Assembly (NCBI GenBank): GCA_000421085.1
Contig: ATWE01000001.1
Coordinates: 777,603-841,602 of the forward strand
Direction: 5' to 3'
DNA: 64,000 nt
Origin: Ensifer sp. USDA 6670
GTDB lineage: Bacteria > Pseudomonadota > Alphaproteobacteria > Rhizobiales > Rhizobiaceae
Positions within the stretch are counted from its first letter, which is position 1, and each line of letters opens with the position of its first letter. The notes under the pieces were generated by a model, which ran no database searches, was not told where the DNA came from, and saw only the letters and a list, made by a program, of their open reading frames with translations. Shown piece after piece: positions 24,828 through 34,847 of the stretch. A program made the translations under genes and the position numbers.

Positions 24828-25379
24828 TTACTCTATCGAACCGACGGCGATATCGTCCATCTGCCGGTTAAGGCTCACACCGATAACCGGGACCATGGTG
24901 TCCTCGACCTTTACCGAGATCGTGATGTTCATGGTTTCTTCGCCCTGCAGGCGCGCGATCATCGCGCCATTCAGCTTTTTGCGGTTGATCCCGACCACTA
25001 CCTTGTCCTTGGCGACGCTGCCGGACACGACATCGAGACCCTTGCCCTCGGCCCCGTCCAGGAACTTTCCAGTGTAGCTGTTGCCCTTCCGGACGATCGT
25101 CGCCGACATCGGCTGCTTGAACACCCCGACGCGGCAGAAACCGTCCAGTCTCAAGCCGGCTTCATTGCCGGGGGCCGCTTCTCCGGTGAGATCGCAGGTA
25201 AACTTCGTGCCCTTGTACTTGCCGGCAACGATTTCGCCTGGGCCTTTCCATTGCCCGGCAACCCTGTCGAAGAACGCCTTGTCGCGGGCGCCGGAGAACG
25301 CGGGTGTCGCGAGGCCCGCGGCGGCGACAAGCGCGATAACGGCAATGCCGCGGACAATCGGAGAAGGGCGCGAGAGCAT
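24828..25379 (-). CDS. Secreted protein of unknown function
   Basis: A 183-residue protein with an N-terminal signal (IVRGIAVIALVAAAGLATPAFSGA), then a beta-rich body: FFDRVAGQWKGPGEIVAGKYKGTKFTC, GLRLDGFCRVG, SYTGKFLDGAEGKGLDVVSGSVAKDKVVVGI and a C-terminal NITISVKVEDTMVPVIGVSLNRQ. The repeated short beta strands suggest a lipocalin-like barrel in the periplasm, but no ligand motif is evident. Two Cys may form a disulfide. The start MLSRPSPIVRG was preferred to the codon seven residues earlier. It is convergent with folK. Confidence 0.75.
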   Translation of the reverse strand: MLSRPSPIVRGIAVIALVAAAGLATPAFSGARDKAFFDRVAGQWKGPGEIVAGKYKGTKFTCDLTGEAAPGNEAGLRLDGFCRVGVFKQPMSATIVRKGNSYTGKFLDGAEGKGLDVVSGSVAKDKVVVGINRKKLNGAMIARLQGEETMNITISVKVEDTMVPVIGVSLNRQMDDIAVGSIE

Positions 25380-25511
25380 GAACAGTCCTTGATGGATCAA
25401 GCTGGAAACTGACGCTTACATTGCCGTGAAAATGGTTAACGGATGGTTTCGTCCCGACTTCTACCCCGCCTTATATTGCGAAGAGGCAGGGCGCCGGCGA
25501 TGCATCGACGA

Positions 25512-26591
25512 TCAGCCGGCTGCGCCCTCGGAGCGCGCGGCGCCGGGCGCCAGGTCGCCGAGAAAGTCGCCGATGCTGGGGCGCTTCAGCGCGCGGAACG
25601 GCATCGGCCTGCAGAGATCCATCGCCGCGATCCCGATGCGCGCCGTCATCAGCCCGTTGATCACGCCCTCGCCGAGGCGGGCGGACAGCTTGGATGCGAG
25701 GCCGTGGCCGAGGATCTGCTGGATGAGGCTGTCACCGACGGCGATCGAGCCGGTGACGGCGAGATGCGCGATGACGTCGCGCATCAGGCGCAGCAGGCCG
25801 AGCGTGCCCGGGCGGCCGCCGTAGAGTTCGGCCATGGCACGGATCATCCGCGCGGACTCGTAGATCACGTAGCCGAGGTCCACGAGAGCGCGCGGGCTGA
25901 CCGCAGTCACGATCGACACCCGCTTCGCGGCGCCAAGAATGATGCGCCGCGCCTCGCGGTCGAGCGGCGCCAGCAATTCGCGTTCCGTCAGTTCGATGAG
26001 ATGGGGCGCATCGATGATGTCGCCCTCGGTCTCCGTCAGGCGGGCACGGCCCTTAGCCGTCCGGGGATTGCCGGCGAGCAGGTGAACGAGCCTCGCGGTC
26101 GCAGCCCGCGCGGCTTGCGTCTTCCCGGCTGCGGCGGCCGCCGCCAGATCGGCTTTCAGCGTCTGGACGGCGGTCAGCTGCATCATGCCGAAGACTTCGC
26201 GCGCGACCACGATCAGGAAAGCGACGACGCCGATCGCCACGACTGCGACGGCTCCGTAGCCAAGCCAGTCGGCGCGCGAAAAGAGGTCGCGCACGAGCCG
26301 GTCGATCCAAAGTCCGACCGCAAGCGAGATGAGGATGCCGAACGCCCCCGCGGCGATCTTGCCAAAGGAGAGCCGGGGCCGCTGCGGCTTTGCTTCCGGC
26401 AGGTTGAGCGATTCGATCGCTGCGGTGGTCCCGATGAACGGGTCCTCGGCGTCGGGCGTCATGACGACCTTTTCGCTGAAACTCCCCGGTGCGCGCCGCG
26501 GCGTCTGTTCCATCTCGCGCTCGGCGGCCTCCTCGGCTCCGACGGAAAAGGCGGCCGGCCTGCGTCGACGGTCGTTGAAGTCATCACTCAT
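25512..26591 (-). CDS. YcjF-like (DUF697/TIGR01620, UPF0283) membrane protein
   Basis: A 359-residue inner-membrane protein. A charged ~75-residue N-terminus is followed by two helices (FGKIAAGAFGILISLAVGLWI and LGYGAVAVVAIGVVAFLIVVA), then an alpha-helical C-terminal domain with AAKRVSIVTAVSPRALVDLGYVIYESARMIRAMAELYGG. This is the UPF0283 pattern. It overlaps the upstream YcjX-like ATPase gene by 4 bp, the same pairing as E. coli ycjX-ycjF, a phage-shock/stress-linked operon. Molecular role unknown. Confidence 0.88.
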   Translation of the reverse strand: MSDDFNDRRRRPAAFSVGAEEAAEREMEQTPRRAPGSFSEKVVMTPDAEDPFIGTTAAIESLNLPEAKPQRPRLSFGKIAAGAFGILISLAVGLWIDRLVRDLFSRADWLGYGAVAVVAIGVVAFLIVVAREVFGMMQLTAVQTLKADLAAAAAAGKTQAARAATARLVHLLAGNPRTAKGRARLTETEGDIIDAPHLIELTERELLAPLDREARRIILGAAKRVSIVTAVSPRALVDLGYVIYESARMIRAMAELYGGRPGTLGLLRLMRDVIAHLAVTGSIAVGDSLIQQILGHGLASKLSARLGEGVINGLMTARIGIAAMDLCRPMPFRALKRPSIGDFLGDLAPGAARSEGAAG

Positions 26592-28087
26592 GCCAGGCGA
26601 TCTCCGAGCAGGAACTGCATGGCCCTGTCGAGCCGGATATGCGGCACTGAGAGTTTCAGTCCGCCGCGCGTCTCTTCGAGCTGCGGCGGTCTGAAGCGGA
26701 CGAAATTCAGTTCCGGCATTCCTTGCTCTGGGGCGGAGGCGGATAGGGCGGATGCGGAGACCCGGTCGACGGCTTCGAAAAGAAGTTCAGGATCTTCCGG
26801 TAAGTCTCCAGGAAATATCGCTGTTTTCTTTTCGCCGTCGAATATCTCGCCATTGATCTTCTCACCGGCGATCGGCGTTCCGACGATCACGGGCAAACGA
26901 TGGCCATCGTGATCTACGGTGGCCTCGCGCGTTGCTCTGACAGAGGCGAGCGCCATGACCTCAAGGCCCGCGCCGCTCATTCCTATTCTCTCGGTCGCCC
27001 GGCTGACGAGGCGAGCCGTGATGCGCTCGAGCCGGTCGTGGCTTTCGTGGTGCAGGTGATCGGCCTTGGTTGCGGCGATCAGTACGCGGTCGATTCTCCG
27101 GGTGACGAACGAAGTCAACCAGGAATTGAGGCCGGGCCGGAAGCAGGCAAGGACGTCTGCCAGGGCCTGTTCCAGATCCTTCAGCGCCTCCGTGCCGCGG
27201 TTGACCGCCTGGAGCGCGTCGACAAGCACGATCTGGCGGTCGAGACGGGCGAAATGTTCGCGGAAGAACGGTTTTACGACATGCGTCTTGTAGGCTTCGT
27301 AGCGCCGCTCCATCATCGCCCAAAGCGAACCCTTTGGAGCGCGGCCCGCGGGCAGATCGGGGAGCGGGGAGAAGGTAAGCGCCGGCGACCCTTCGAGATC
27401 GCCCGGCATCAGGAAGCGGCCTGGCGGAAGCGTGGAAAGGGACCGGTCGTCCTCCTTGCAGGCCTTGAGATAGGCGGTGAAGCTCTCGGCAAGCCGGCGG
27501 GCGCTGCCTTCGTCGGCTGGCGTCGAAGCTCCGAGCGCGGCGGCAAGTCCCAGCCATTCGCTCGACAGTTCGGCGCGCATGCCGGAGCGTGCGCGTTGAA
27601 CCGTTGCGTCGCTGAACTGCCGGAAGTCTTGGCCGAGCAGCGGCAGATCGAGCAGCCATTCGCCGGGGTAATCGACGATGTCGATCGACAGCCGCCCGGG
27701 AGAGAGCAGGCGGCTCCAGCCGCTGGCGCTTTCGTAATCGAGCGTGATCCGCAACTGCGATATGGCCCTGGTCGAATCCGGCCAGGACCGATCCCGAACC
27801 AGTGCCGCAATGTGATCCTCATATTGAAAGCGCGGCACCGCGTCGTCGGGCTGCGGTTCGAGCCGGATTTTGGACACACGGCCCGACCGGACCGGTTCGA
27901 AAACCGGCAGCCGCCCTCCGTTCAGGAGGTTGTGGACGAGCGATGAGATGAATACGGTTTTGCCGGCCCGCGAAAGGCCGGTGACGCCGAGCCTGACGGA
28001 CGGGGTGACGAGACCGGCTGCGCGGTCGGCGAGATTGTCCAGGGCGATCAGCGCGTCGTCTTTGAAACTGGTGAGAATGGGCGCCAA
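26588..28087 (-). CDS. YcjX-like (DUF463) P-loop NTPase
   Basis: A 499-residue protein with Walker A GLSRAGKTVF near residue 37, followed by ISSLVHNLLNGGRLPVFEPV. Further DUF463 blocks are LSIDIVDYPGEWLLDLPLL (Walker B-like), RQIVLVDALQAVNRG and VLIAATKADHLHHESHDRL (a GTPase-like TKAD base-recognition motif). The family is predicted to be GTP/ATP-binding and related to stress responses. It is the first gene of the pair and overlaps the YcjF-like gene. The start at 28087 puts the P-loop at the normal position. Confidence 0.9.
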   Translation of the reverse strand: MAPILTSFKDDALIALDNLADRAAGLVTPSVRLGVTGLSRAGKTVFISSLVHNLLNGGRLPVFEPVRSGRVSKIRLEPQPDDAVPRFQYEDHIAALVRDRSWPDSTRAISQLRITLDYESASGWSRLLSPGRLSIDIVDYPGEWLLDLPLLGQDFRQFSDATVQRARSGMRAELSSEWLGLAAALGASTPADEGSARRLAESFTAYLKACKEDDRSLSTLPPGRFLMPGDLEGSPALTFSPLPDLPAGRAPKGSLWAMMERRYEAYKTHVVKPFFREHFARLDRQIVLVDALQAVNRGTEALKDLEQALADVLACFRPGLNSWLTSFVTRRIDRVLIAATKADHLHHESHDRLERITARLVSRATERIGMSGAGLEVMALASVRATREATVDHDGHRLPVIVGTPIAGEKINGEIFDGEKKTAIFPGDLPEDPELLFEAVDRVSASALSASAPEQGMPELNFVRFRPPQLEETRGGLKLSVPHIRLDRAMQFLLGDRLA

Positions 28088-28255
28088 ATTCTTTCGTCCC
28101 TTCGGGAATGATGAGCGGTACGGTTGATTTGCCGATATCCCAACCGGGGCGCGGGCATCCGCGTAACGTCTGGAGCGATATAGGAAATGTTTCCGTCAAC
28201 GCAACAACGCGAAGCGAATTCGCCGTTTCCGCAGGCGGAAGCGGCTGGCAAGGCC

Positions 28256-28792
28256 TCATCCTTTCTCGGCTTCTTCAGGGGCGGGAACGAGGAACTTCGA
28301 AAGTGTCCCGGTCCATGCCGTTCCGGCTTTCGGCCGCGCCGCAAAATCGATCACCGCCATTCCGGCCGGCGGATATCCGTGCGCGAGTGCCGCAGCCGCC
28401 CGTTCTTCACCCAGAATTCGTCCAAAGAGCTCCTCTATCATCGGATTGTGCCCGATGATCATCAGCGAGGGTCGGCTCGCATGCGCCTCGACAAGGTCGG
28501 CATAGACGGTTGTGGGGCCGGTATAGAGTGGGTCTAGGTAACGAATGTCGATGTCTTCGCCGAATGCCCGGTACAGCGGTTCGGCCGTCTGCCGGCAGCG
28601 GACAGCGGTCGAGCAAAGGATCAGGTCCGGCCTGATGCGATGGTCGGCTGCGGATTGTGCCGTGAGTTCCGCCTCGGCAAAGCCGACATGGTCGAGCGCG
28701 CGATCGAAGTCGCTCTGGCCGGGCAGAGCCCAGCCCGATCGGGCATGGCGAAGAAGCAGAAGCTGGAAGGCCGGGACGACGCTGTCTTGCAT
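28256..28792 (-). CDS. SixA-like histidine phosphatase
   Basis: A 178-residue member of the histidine phosphatase (phosphoglycerate mutase) superfamily. The catalytic motif LLLRHARSGWALPGQSDFDR is at the N-terminus, DLILCSTAVRCRQTAEPL follows, and the second catalytic His is in LMIIGHNPMIEELFG. Short length and motif spacing resemble SixA, a phosphohistidine phosphatase acting on HPt domains. An HPt protein is encoded 7 kb away, but a link between them is speculative. The start MQDSVVPAFQ puts the RHG-like motif near residue 15, as in the family. Confidence 0.88.
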   Translation of the reverse strand: MQDSVVPAFQLLLLRHARSGWALPGQSDFDRALDHVGFAEAELTAQSAADHRIRPDLILCSTAVRCRQTAEPLYRAFGEDIDIRYLDPLYTGPTTVYADLVEAHASRPSLMIIGHNPMIEELFGRILGEERAAAALAHGYPPAGMAVIDFAARPKAGTAWTGTLSKFLVPAPEEAEKG

Positions 28793-29197
28793 GTATTCAC
28801 CCGGTGCTGGAAATCCCCAGGATGGAGGCGTCCGTCGTGCCGACGGCTCAAAACGCCTTGCGGATGCTCCGTTGTCCCGCCGGTCGGCGTAAAGATCAAG
28901 CCGCGCTTGGCGGTTTTTTGATCCAGCGAGCCCATTGAACCGACGCGCGTCGCGCACCAAATGTCGCAATCCGAAATGCTGCCGTGCTCGCCCATGGAAC
29001 GTCAAGCGGCCGGCGCCGTCGGCGGCGAGCGGTGTTTCGGCGTTCAAGACTTTGCTTGTATTTTGATGAAATATTAGCCGGTTAGCCTGCGATGCGGGCA
29101 GTGTTAAAATGCAGTTAAGCACTGATTACAAGGCTTGAATCAGAGCTTCCATAGGTCTATACACCGCCGCAATGAGATGTTCTTCAGGAGAATCGCG
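28793..29197. other. Intergenic region upstream of dksA
   Basis: The 405 bp between the divergent SixA-like and dksA genes become AT-rich from about 29040. The dksA ribosome-binding site CAGGAG lies at 29185-29190. I see no repeat, hairpin or convincing promoter hexamers. Confidence 0.4.
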
Positions 29198-29617
29198 TTG
29201 AGTGAGAAGATCGATCTTAGTACCTATGTCCTCTCGGAGGACGAGGATTTTATGAATGCGAACCACCGGGCATACTTTCGTGCAAAGCTGAATGCCTGGA
29301 GAAACGACATCCTTCGCGAAGCCCGCGAGACACTGGATCACCTGGCGGAGGAGAGCGCCAATCATCCTGATCTTGCGGACCGCGCCTCATCCGAAACGGA
29401 CCGGGCGATCGAGTTGCGCGCCCGGGACCGTCAGCGGAAGTTGATTGCCAAGATCGATGCCGCGTTGCAGCGGCTCGATGAAGGCACCTACGGATACTGC
29501 GAGGAAACCGGGGAGCCGATCGGACTGAAGCGGCTGGACGCCCGGCCGATCGCAACTCTCTCGATCGAGGCGCAGGAACGTCACGAGCGTCGCGAGAAGG
29601 TCTACCGGGACGAATAA
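29198..29617 (+). CDS. dksA: RNA polymerase-binding transcription factor DksA (Cys-poor)
   Basis: DksA binds the RNA polymerase secondary channel and works with ppGpp. The 139-residue protein has the family's coiled coil with tip NHPDLADRA (Asp58, Asp61 and Ala63 match the E. coli tip) and the C-terminal TYGYCEETGEPIGLKRLDARP. Of the four zinc-finger Cys, only Cys101 remains; the others are Thr104, Ser122 and Ala125, so zinc is probably not bound. I chose the TTG at 29198 because CAGGAG lies 7 bases upstream and it yields the usual MSEKIDL start; an ATG at 29177 would add 7 residues. Confidence 0.93.
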   Translation: MSEKIDLSTYVLSEDEDFMNANHRAYFRAKLNAWRNDILREARETLDHLAEESANHPDLADRASSETDRAIELRARDRQRKLIAKIDAALQRLDEGTYGYCEETGEPIGLKRLDARPIATLSIEAQERHERREKVYRDE

Positions 29618-29640
29618 GTCCGGGGACATCGTTGTGACTA

Positions 29641-29675
29641 ACGAAAACGGCGCGGTTCGACCGCGCCGTTTTCGT
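29641..29675. terminator. Bidirectional terminator hairpin after dksA
   Basis: Perfect 16-bp arms (ACGAAAACGGCGCGGT and its complement) flank a 3-base loop. AT-rich bases at the stem foot supply a U-run in both directions. It sits between the convergent dksA and FliO-like genes. Confidence 0.85.
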
Positions 29676-29710
29676 TTGTGCACTGATGCGCTGTTCCGGG
29701 AATCTACGAA

Positions 29711-30674
29711 TTACAATTTGCGGCTCACGGAAATATCGGCGAGCATCCTTTCCATTTCTTCTTCGATCGTCGGCTCCTTGCGGGTGTCCTGGGAAGGCGA
29801 TCCGAGAACAGGTTCCTGGCGACCGGCGGGCCTGATCTCCGGACGCGGCGGCCCCGAAGGTGCGAAGCGTTGGAGATCGCCGCTGATTTCCGCATCGAGC
29901 ATGCGCTCGAATTCTGCGGCCGCTTGCGGCGCGGCGGGCTGAGGCGGGAGAGATTGGCTGGGCACGCCCTTCACCGGTTCAAGCGCCGTAAGCGGGACGG
30001 GGCGTCCGTCGCGAGCAGCGGGCTCCACCGGAAGCGAGCGGTCACGCACCGCGCCGAAATCGGTGTGCGACGGCTCGATGGCGGATACCGGCGGAATGTG
30101 TGGCGCAGGTAAAGGCCCGGAGACCTGCTGCGGCTGCGACGAGCCGAGTGCGGGGCCCTGCCCGATCCGGGACCACGCGCACTGGTGGCTCCGGACGCGC
30201 GGTGACCCGCGGCGGCTCGTTCGGGCGCGCCGGTTGCCGAACAGGTTCGGCGGCAGCTTCCGTCGGGAGAGCGGGTTCGGCCGGGACAGTGGAAGGAACC
30301 GGCTGAGGCCGGGCTTCCGCAATCGGGGTGCGGGTCTTCTTTTCTTCCGGCGCTGCCTGAAGCGTAGCCGGAATCGGATTTTCTCCCTCTGGCGCGATGC
30401 GGCTTTCGATCACGATGTCCGTCGGGCCGCCGATCATGATCAGGTGTTCGACGTCGTCGCGGCGGACGAGCACCAGGCGCCGACGCGTGTCGACTGCGGC
30501 GGCATCGAGCACCGCAAGGCGCGGCTGCCTGTTCTTGCCGCCGCGGACGAAGGGAGAGGAGGGCTTGTTGCGCATGAGCCGAAGCACCGCCACGAGACAC
30601 AAGAGACCGATCGCAACCGCTCCGGCGGCGATCAGGAACCGGCTGGCGTTGTCCCCGAGGATTGATTCCATCAT
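29711..30674 (-). pseudogene. FliO-like membrane protein gene with a 1-bp frameshift
   Basis: Reading from 30674, MMESILGDNASRFLIAAGAVAIGLLCLVAVLRLMR is a single membrane anchor. A FliO-like core follows (RLAVLDAAAVDTRRRLVLVRRDDVEHLIMIGGPTDIVIE), then a Pro/Ala-rich linker. The frame breaks at the G4 run 30152-30155 (CCCC on the coding strand). Removing one base joins it to a second frame continuing GPALGSSQPQQVSGPLPAPH and ending EEEMERMLADISVSRKL at 29711, a product of 320 residues. Both halves have matching composition. Either the gene is broken, the run is a sequencing error, or the shift is tolerated. It is divergent from cckA. FliO helps flagellar export, but no flagellar genes are nearby. 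Confidence 0.72.
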
Positions 30675-31041
30675 AGGCTGAACTCCTTACTGCCGCTTCG
30701 CATGGCAACATTTGACGGCTTTTTTCGGGCTTGGACAAGCTTCGGCCCGACATTCCCTGTGAATTGACTGCAGCGCTTCCGCAGAGACGCTTTTTGCTGT
30801 TATCTCTGATTGTTAAAGATGATTCCAGGTCGATGCGCGAAAGCGCGGAGGGCGGCCATCGATTTCGCGACGATGCCTTCGGACTCGGCCACCGCATGGT
30901 TCCTTAAACCGGAGACGGATTGGGGATAAATCATGCGGCAATTCAAAGTATTGCAGCGGCCCTTGTGCATCCACGGGGATGTACGGCACTGCAAGCGCTC
31001 GGGATCGCGTTCGATGCGACCCGGCAGCAGGTGAGGACCCG
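30675..31041. other. Intergenic region between FliO-like gene and cckA
   Basis: This 367-bp divergent promoter region is moderately AT-rich around 30700-30830. I saw no complete CtrA or LexA site, repeat or terminator in it. Confidence 0.4.
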
Positions 31042-33651
31042 ATGACGAAATTGCGGCAGGCAGGTGACTACCAGATGCCGGTCGTTGACCGGGGCGTTCG
31101 TCCGGGAACCATCCTCAGGATCATCCTGCTTGCGATCGTCCTCACCGCGTCGGCTGCCGCGTTTGTCGTCTTCAAGGATCAGCTCGAAAACGAGATCGTG
31201 CTCGGCATTCTCGGCGTGCTGGCCATGGTGGGCATCTTCTTCCTCGTTTCTTCCGTCATCGGCTTTATCGAGGTGATGCCGCAATCGCGGCCGGACGAAC
31301 TGGCGCGCGCCTTCCTCGATGCGCATGAAGACGGGACCATCGTAACCGACCGCAAGGGGCGCATCATCTATGCCAACGCCGCCTATGGTGCCCTGACCGG
31401 CACCAAGAGTGCGGCAGGCATTCAGTCGCTCGAAACGATCCTGTCGCGCAACCGCGAGGCCACCGAAGCGATTTACCGCCTGACCAACGGTCTGCATGAG
31501 GGCAAGCAGGGACACGAGGAGTTCCGGCTGCTGAAACCTCTGGCAAACGGCAAGGTGGCCGGCTCCGGCGCCCATTGGTATCGGCTGAAGGCGCGGGTAT
31601 TGCCGCTCGAGGATGCAGGCAGCAATCCGCTCTACTTGTGGCAGATCGCGGATATTACCGCCGAGCGCGACGAGCAGGAGCGCTTCTTCAAGGAATTGCA
31701 GAACGCAATCGACTATCTCGATCACGCGCCCGCTGGCTTCTTCTCCGCCGGGCGCAAGGGCGAGATCTTCTATATCAACGCGACGCTCGCCGACTGGCTC
31801 GGAATCGACCTGACCAAATTCCAGCCCGGCTCCGTCAGCATTGCCGATCTCGTTGCGGGCGAGGGGCTGGCGCTCGTACAATCGGTACAGGCGGAGCCCG
31901 GTCTCAAGAAAACCAAGATCCTGGACCTCGATCTCAGAAAGGCCAACGGCCAGAGCCTGCCGGTGCGCCTGATTCATCGCGTTTCCTCGGCGCGGGACGG
32001 TGCGCCCGGCGAAAGCCGCACCATCGTGATGTCCCGGGAAGGCGACGATGGCGATCAGTCGGCGTCGAATGCCGCGATGCGGTTCACCCGCTTCTTCAAC
32101 AACACGCCCATGGCAATCGCCTCGGTGGATGGAAACGGCCGCATTCTCAGAACCAACGCTCCGTTCATGAAGCTCTTCGCCGGGCTCGTTTCCCAGGATG
32201 AGGTCGAGCGCGGGGCTATGATCGACGCTGTGGTGCACCAATCCGAGAGAGGGCGCCTGCAGGAGTCGCTGGCTGCCGCGAAGGACCGGCAGAGCGATAT
32301 CGCGCCGATCGACGCGCTTCATCCCAAGGATGAGGGGCGTCACTTCCGCTTTTATGTCAATGCAGTCATCGACCAGAGCGATCAGGCGCCCGAGGAGGCT
32401 GCGATCATCTATGCCCTGGAGATCACCGAGCAGAAGGCGCTCGAAAACCAGATGGCGCAGACGCAGAAGATGAATGCCGTCGGAACGCTCGCCGGCGGCA
32501 TCGCCCACGATTTCAACAACGTCCTCACGGCCATCCTGCTTTCCGCCGATCATCTCCTGCTATCGGCGCGGCCGGCGGATGCGACCTTCGCGGATCTGAT
32601 GGAGATCAAGCGTAACGCCAACCGGGCAGCCGTGCTCGTGCGGCAACTGCTCGCCTTCTCGCGCAAGCAGACGATGCGTCCGACGGTGCTCAATCTCACC
32701 GACGTCATTGGCGATCTCAGGATGCTCGTCGACCGGATGACCGGCACCAACGTCAAGGTGGAGGTGGACTACGGCCGCGATCTCTGGCCGGTCAAGACGG
32801 ATCTCGGGCAGTTCGAACAGGTGCTCCTGAACCTCGCCGTCAATGCCCGCGACGCCATGCCTGCGGGCGGAATCATCACGCTTAGGACACGCAATCTGCC
32901 GGCGAGCGAAGTGGCGGCGCTTGGCCGGCGCGAACTGCCCGAGGAAGACTTCGTCATGGTCGAGGTGTCCGACCAAGGCACCGGCATTCCGCCGGAAATC
33001 ATGGACAAGATCTTCGAGCCCTTCTTCACCACGAAGGATGTAGGCAAGGGGACCGGACTCGGACTGTCGATGGTTTACGGCATCGTGAAGCAGTCCGGCG
33101 GCTATATTTATCCCGAGTCGGAGATCGGCAGCGGGACGACCTTCCGCATCTTGCTGCCGCGGCATGTCGACATTCCCGAAACGCAGGATGAGGACGCGTC
33201 CGCAGCGCAACCCGCGGCGCCGGCACGGAGCGAACCGGTTGCTGTGCCCATGCCTCGAGCCGAGCCTGCCGATCTCACCGGGGATTCCGCGGTCGTGCTG
33301 CTGGTCGAGGACGAGGAAGCGGTCCGACGCGGCGGCAAGCGCATGCTGGAGACGCGCGGCTATACGGTTCACGAAGCGGGATCGGGTATCGAAGCGCTGG
33401 AAATCATGGACGAACTCGACGGTGCGGTCGATATCGTCGTCTCCGACGTCGTGATGCCGGAAATGGATGGGCCGACGCTGCTGCGCGAGCTGCGCAAGAC
33501 CTATCCGGACCTGAAGTTCATCTTCGTATCCGGCTATGCCGAAGACGCTTTTGCGCGAAATCTGCCGGCAGACGCGAAGTTCGGCTTCCTGCCGAAACCT
33601 TTTTCGCTGAAGCAGCTTGCGGTCGCCGTGCGCGAGATGCTCGACAGCTGA
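31042..33651 (+). CDS. cckA: Cell-cycle hybrid histidine kinase CckA
   Basis: CckA phosphorylates, via ChpT, the master regulator CtrA and CpdR. The 869-residue product has two N-terminal membrane helices ([39 protein letters not shown]) and PAS-like regions around 85-440. The dimerisation/phosphoacceptor motif is [19 protein letters not shown] with His489. The ATPase has [21 protein letters not shown] and [17 protein letters not shown]-terminal receiver carries Asp802 in [13 protein letters not shown]. This domain order and these motifs are diagnostic. The start [11 protein letters not shown] at 31042 follows GTGAGGACCCG. Divergent from the FliO-like gene. Confidence 0.96.
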   Translation: MTKLRQAGDYQMPVVDRGVRPGTILRIILLAIVLTASAAAFVVFKDQLENEIVLGILGVLAMVGIFFLVSSVIGFIEVMPQSRPDELARAFLDAHEDGTIVTDRKGRIIYANAAYGALTGTKSAAGIQSLETILSRNREATEAIYRLTNGLHEGKQGHEEFRLLKPLANGKVAGSGAHWYRLKARVLPLEDAGSNPLYLWQIADITAERDEQERFFKELQNAIDYLDHAPAGFFSAGRKGEIFYINATLADWLGIDLTKFQPGSVSIADLVAGEGLALVQSVQAEPGLKKTKILDLDLRKANGQSLPVRLIHRVSSARDGAPGESRTIVMSREGDDGDQSASNAAMRFTRFFNNTPMAIASVDGNGRILRTNAPFMKLFAGLVSQDEVERGAMIDAVVHQSERGRLQESLAAAKDRQSDIAPIDALHPKDEGRHFRFYVNAVIDQSDQAPEEAAIIYALEITEQKALENQMAQTQKMNAVGTLAGGIAHDFNNVLTAILLSADHLLLSARPADATFADLMEIKRNANRAAVLVRQLLAFSRKQTMRPTVLNLTDVIGDLRMLVDRMTGTNVKVEVDYGRDLWPVKTDLGQFEQVLLNLAVNARDAMPAGGIITLRTRNLPASEVAALGRRELPEEDFVMVEVSDQGTGIPPEIMDKIFEPFFTTKDVGKGTGLGLSMVYGIVKQSGGYIYPESEIGSGTTFRILLPRHVDIPETQDEDASAAQPAAPARSEPVAVPMPRAEPADLTGDSAVVLLVEDEEAVRRGGKRMLETRGYTVHEAGSGIEALEIMDELDGAVDIVVSDVVMPEMDGPTLLRELRKTYPDLKFIFVSGYAEDAFARNLPADAKFGFLPKPFSLKQLAVAVREMLDS

Positions 33652-33699
33652 CGAGGCTTCCTTTCCTTTGAGCTTACGCCATTCATCCGCTTGCGGTCA

Positions 33700-33730
33700 C
33701 CTTCTCCCCAATTTTCGATGAGGGAGAAGG
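33700..33730. repeat. Short palindromic intergenic repeat / possible bidirectional terminator
   Basis: CCTTCTCCC and GGGAGAAGG flank an AT-rich centre between the convergent cckA and psuG genes. The same arm pair recurs at 49220-49244 and 63569-63598, so it is a dispersed repeat that may also terminate transcription. Confidence 0.6.
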
Positions 33731-33780
33731 GCGAGCGCGGTGCAGCAGGTCGCCTCCGCCGTCCTATTCCATCTCTGCCC

Positions 33781-34710
33781 TTACTTCGCAGCGAGAGCGA
33801 CGGCGATCCCAGCGGCAAGTCGGGCATTGTTCTCGACCAGCGCGATATTGGTTTCGAGGCTGCGCCCGTCCGTCAAACGGAAGAGGTTGTCGAGCAGGTA
33901 CGGTGTGACCGCCTTGCCGGAAATCCCCTCGCTCGCCGCATTGTCCAGCGCGCGGGTGATGTAGATCTCCATCTCCTCGCGCGGGATTTCGCTTTCTTCC
34001 GGCACCGGATTGGCGACAAGCATTCCGCCGTCGATTCCGAGCAACTCGCGCGTCCGCTGGAAACCGGCGATCGCCGCCGGACTGTTCAGCATCAGCGGGC
34101 TCTTGAGACCGGATTCACGCGACCAGAAGGCCGGGAAGCTCTCGCTGTCATAGGTCACGACAGGGACACCGCGCGTTTCGAGCACTTCGAGGGTCTTGGG
34201 AATGTCCAGAATGGCCTTGGCGCCGGCACAGACGACGATAACGCCGGTACGTGCGAGTTCGTCGAGGTCCGCAGATATGTCGAAGCTCTGCTCGGCCCCG
34301 CGGTGAACTCCGCCGATGCCGCCGGTCGCGAAAACCCGGATGCCGGCGCGGGCGGCGGCGATCATCGTTGCGGCGACGGTCGTCGCTCCGGTGCGGCGTT
34401 CGGCGATCGCAAAGGCGAGATCGGCGCGCGAAAGTTTCATCGCGCCCTGCGTCTTCGACAGCGCCTCCAGTTTGGCATCGTCCAGGCCGATATGCAGGAC
34501 CCCGTGGATCACGGCGATGGTTGCGGGCACGGCACCCTGTTCACGGATGATCGTCTCGACGCTGCGGGCCATGTCGAGGTTGCCGGGATAGGGCATGCCA
34601 TGCGTGATGATCGTGGATTCCAGCGCGACGATCGGCGCACCTCGCTGCTTGGCAGCGGCGACTTCATCTGAATATTCCATCGGCAGGGACGGGGAGGAGG
34701 GGTTGGTCAT
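33781..34710 (-). CDS. psuG: Pseudouridine-5'-phosphate glycosidase
   Basis: PsuG reversibly splits pseudouridine 5'-phosphate into uracil and ribose 5-phosphate, allowing breakdown of the modified nucleoside. The 309-residue protein shows APIVALESTIITHGMPYPGNL, PATIAVIHGVLHIGL, TGATTVAATMIAAARAGIRVFATGGIGGVHRGAE and a long NSPAAIAGFQRTRELLGIDGGMLVANPVP, all typical of the IndA/PsuG family. The start MTNPSSPSLPMEYS at 34710 was chosen. It lies 137 bp downstream of the kinase gene psuK on the same strand, the usual pathway pair. Confidence 0.95.
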   Translation of the reverse strand: MTNPSSPSLPMEYSDEVAAAKQRGAPIVALESTIITHGMPYPGNLDMARSVETIIREQGAVPATIAVIHGVLHIGLDDAKLEALSKTQGAMKLSRADLAFAIAERRTGATTVAATMIAAARAGIRVFATGGIGGVHRGAEQSFDISADLDELARTGVIVVCAGAKAILDIPKTLEVLETRGVPVVTYDSESFPAFWSRESGLKSPLMLNSPAAIAGFQRTRELLGIDGGMLVANPVPEESEIPREEMEIYITRALDNAASEGISGKAVTPYLLDNLFRLTDGRSLETNIALVENNARLAAGIAVALAAK

Positions 34711-34847
34711 GATCGTTTCCTTGATTGATGACATCCTCGACGGCAAATTGCTCGGGGATGCCTGATCGATTCCGGTGCGTGGAGCAGAGGATGCGGAAGC
34801 ACCGCTCGCATTCCGTGCCGCGCGGCACCCAATTCAGCTGCCAAATC

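Noticed and set aside
30943..32553. 536-residue minus-strand ORF opposite cckA
   Set aside because: It is the complement of conserved kinase domains; composition rich in Arg/His/Asp is typical of antisense frames.
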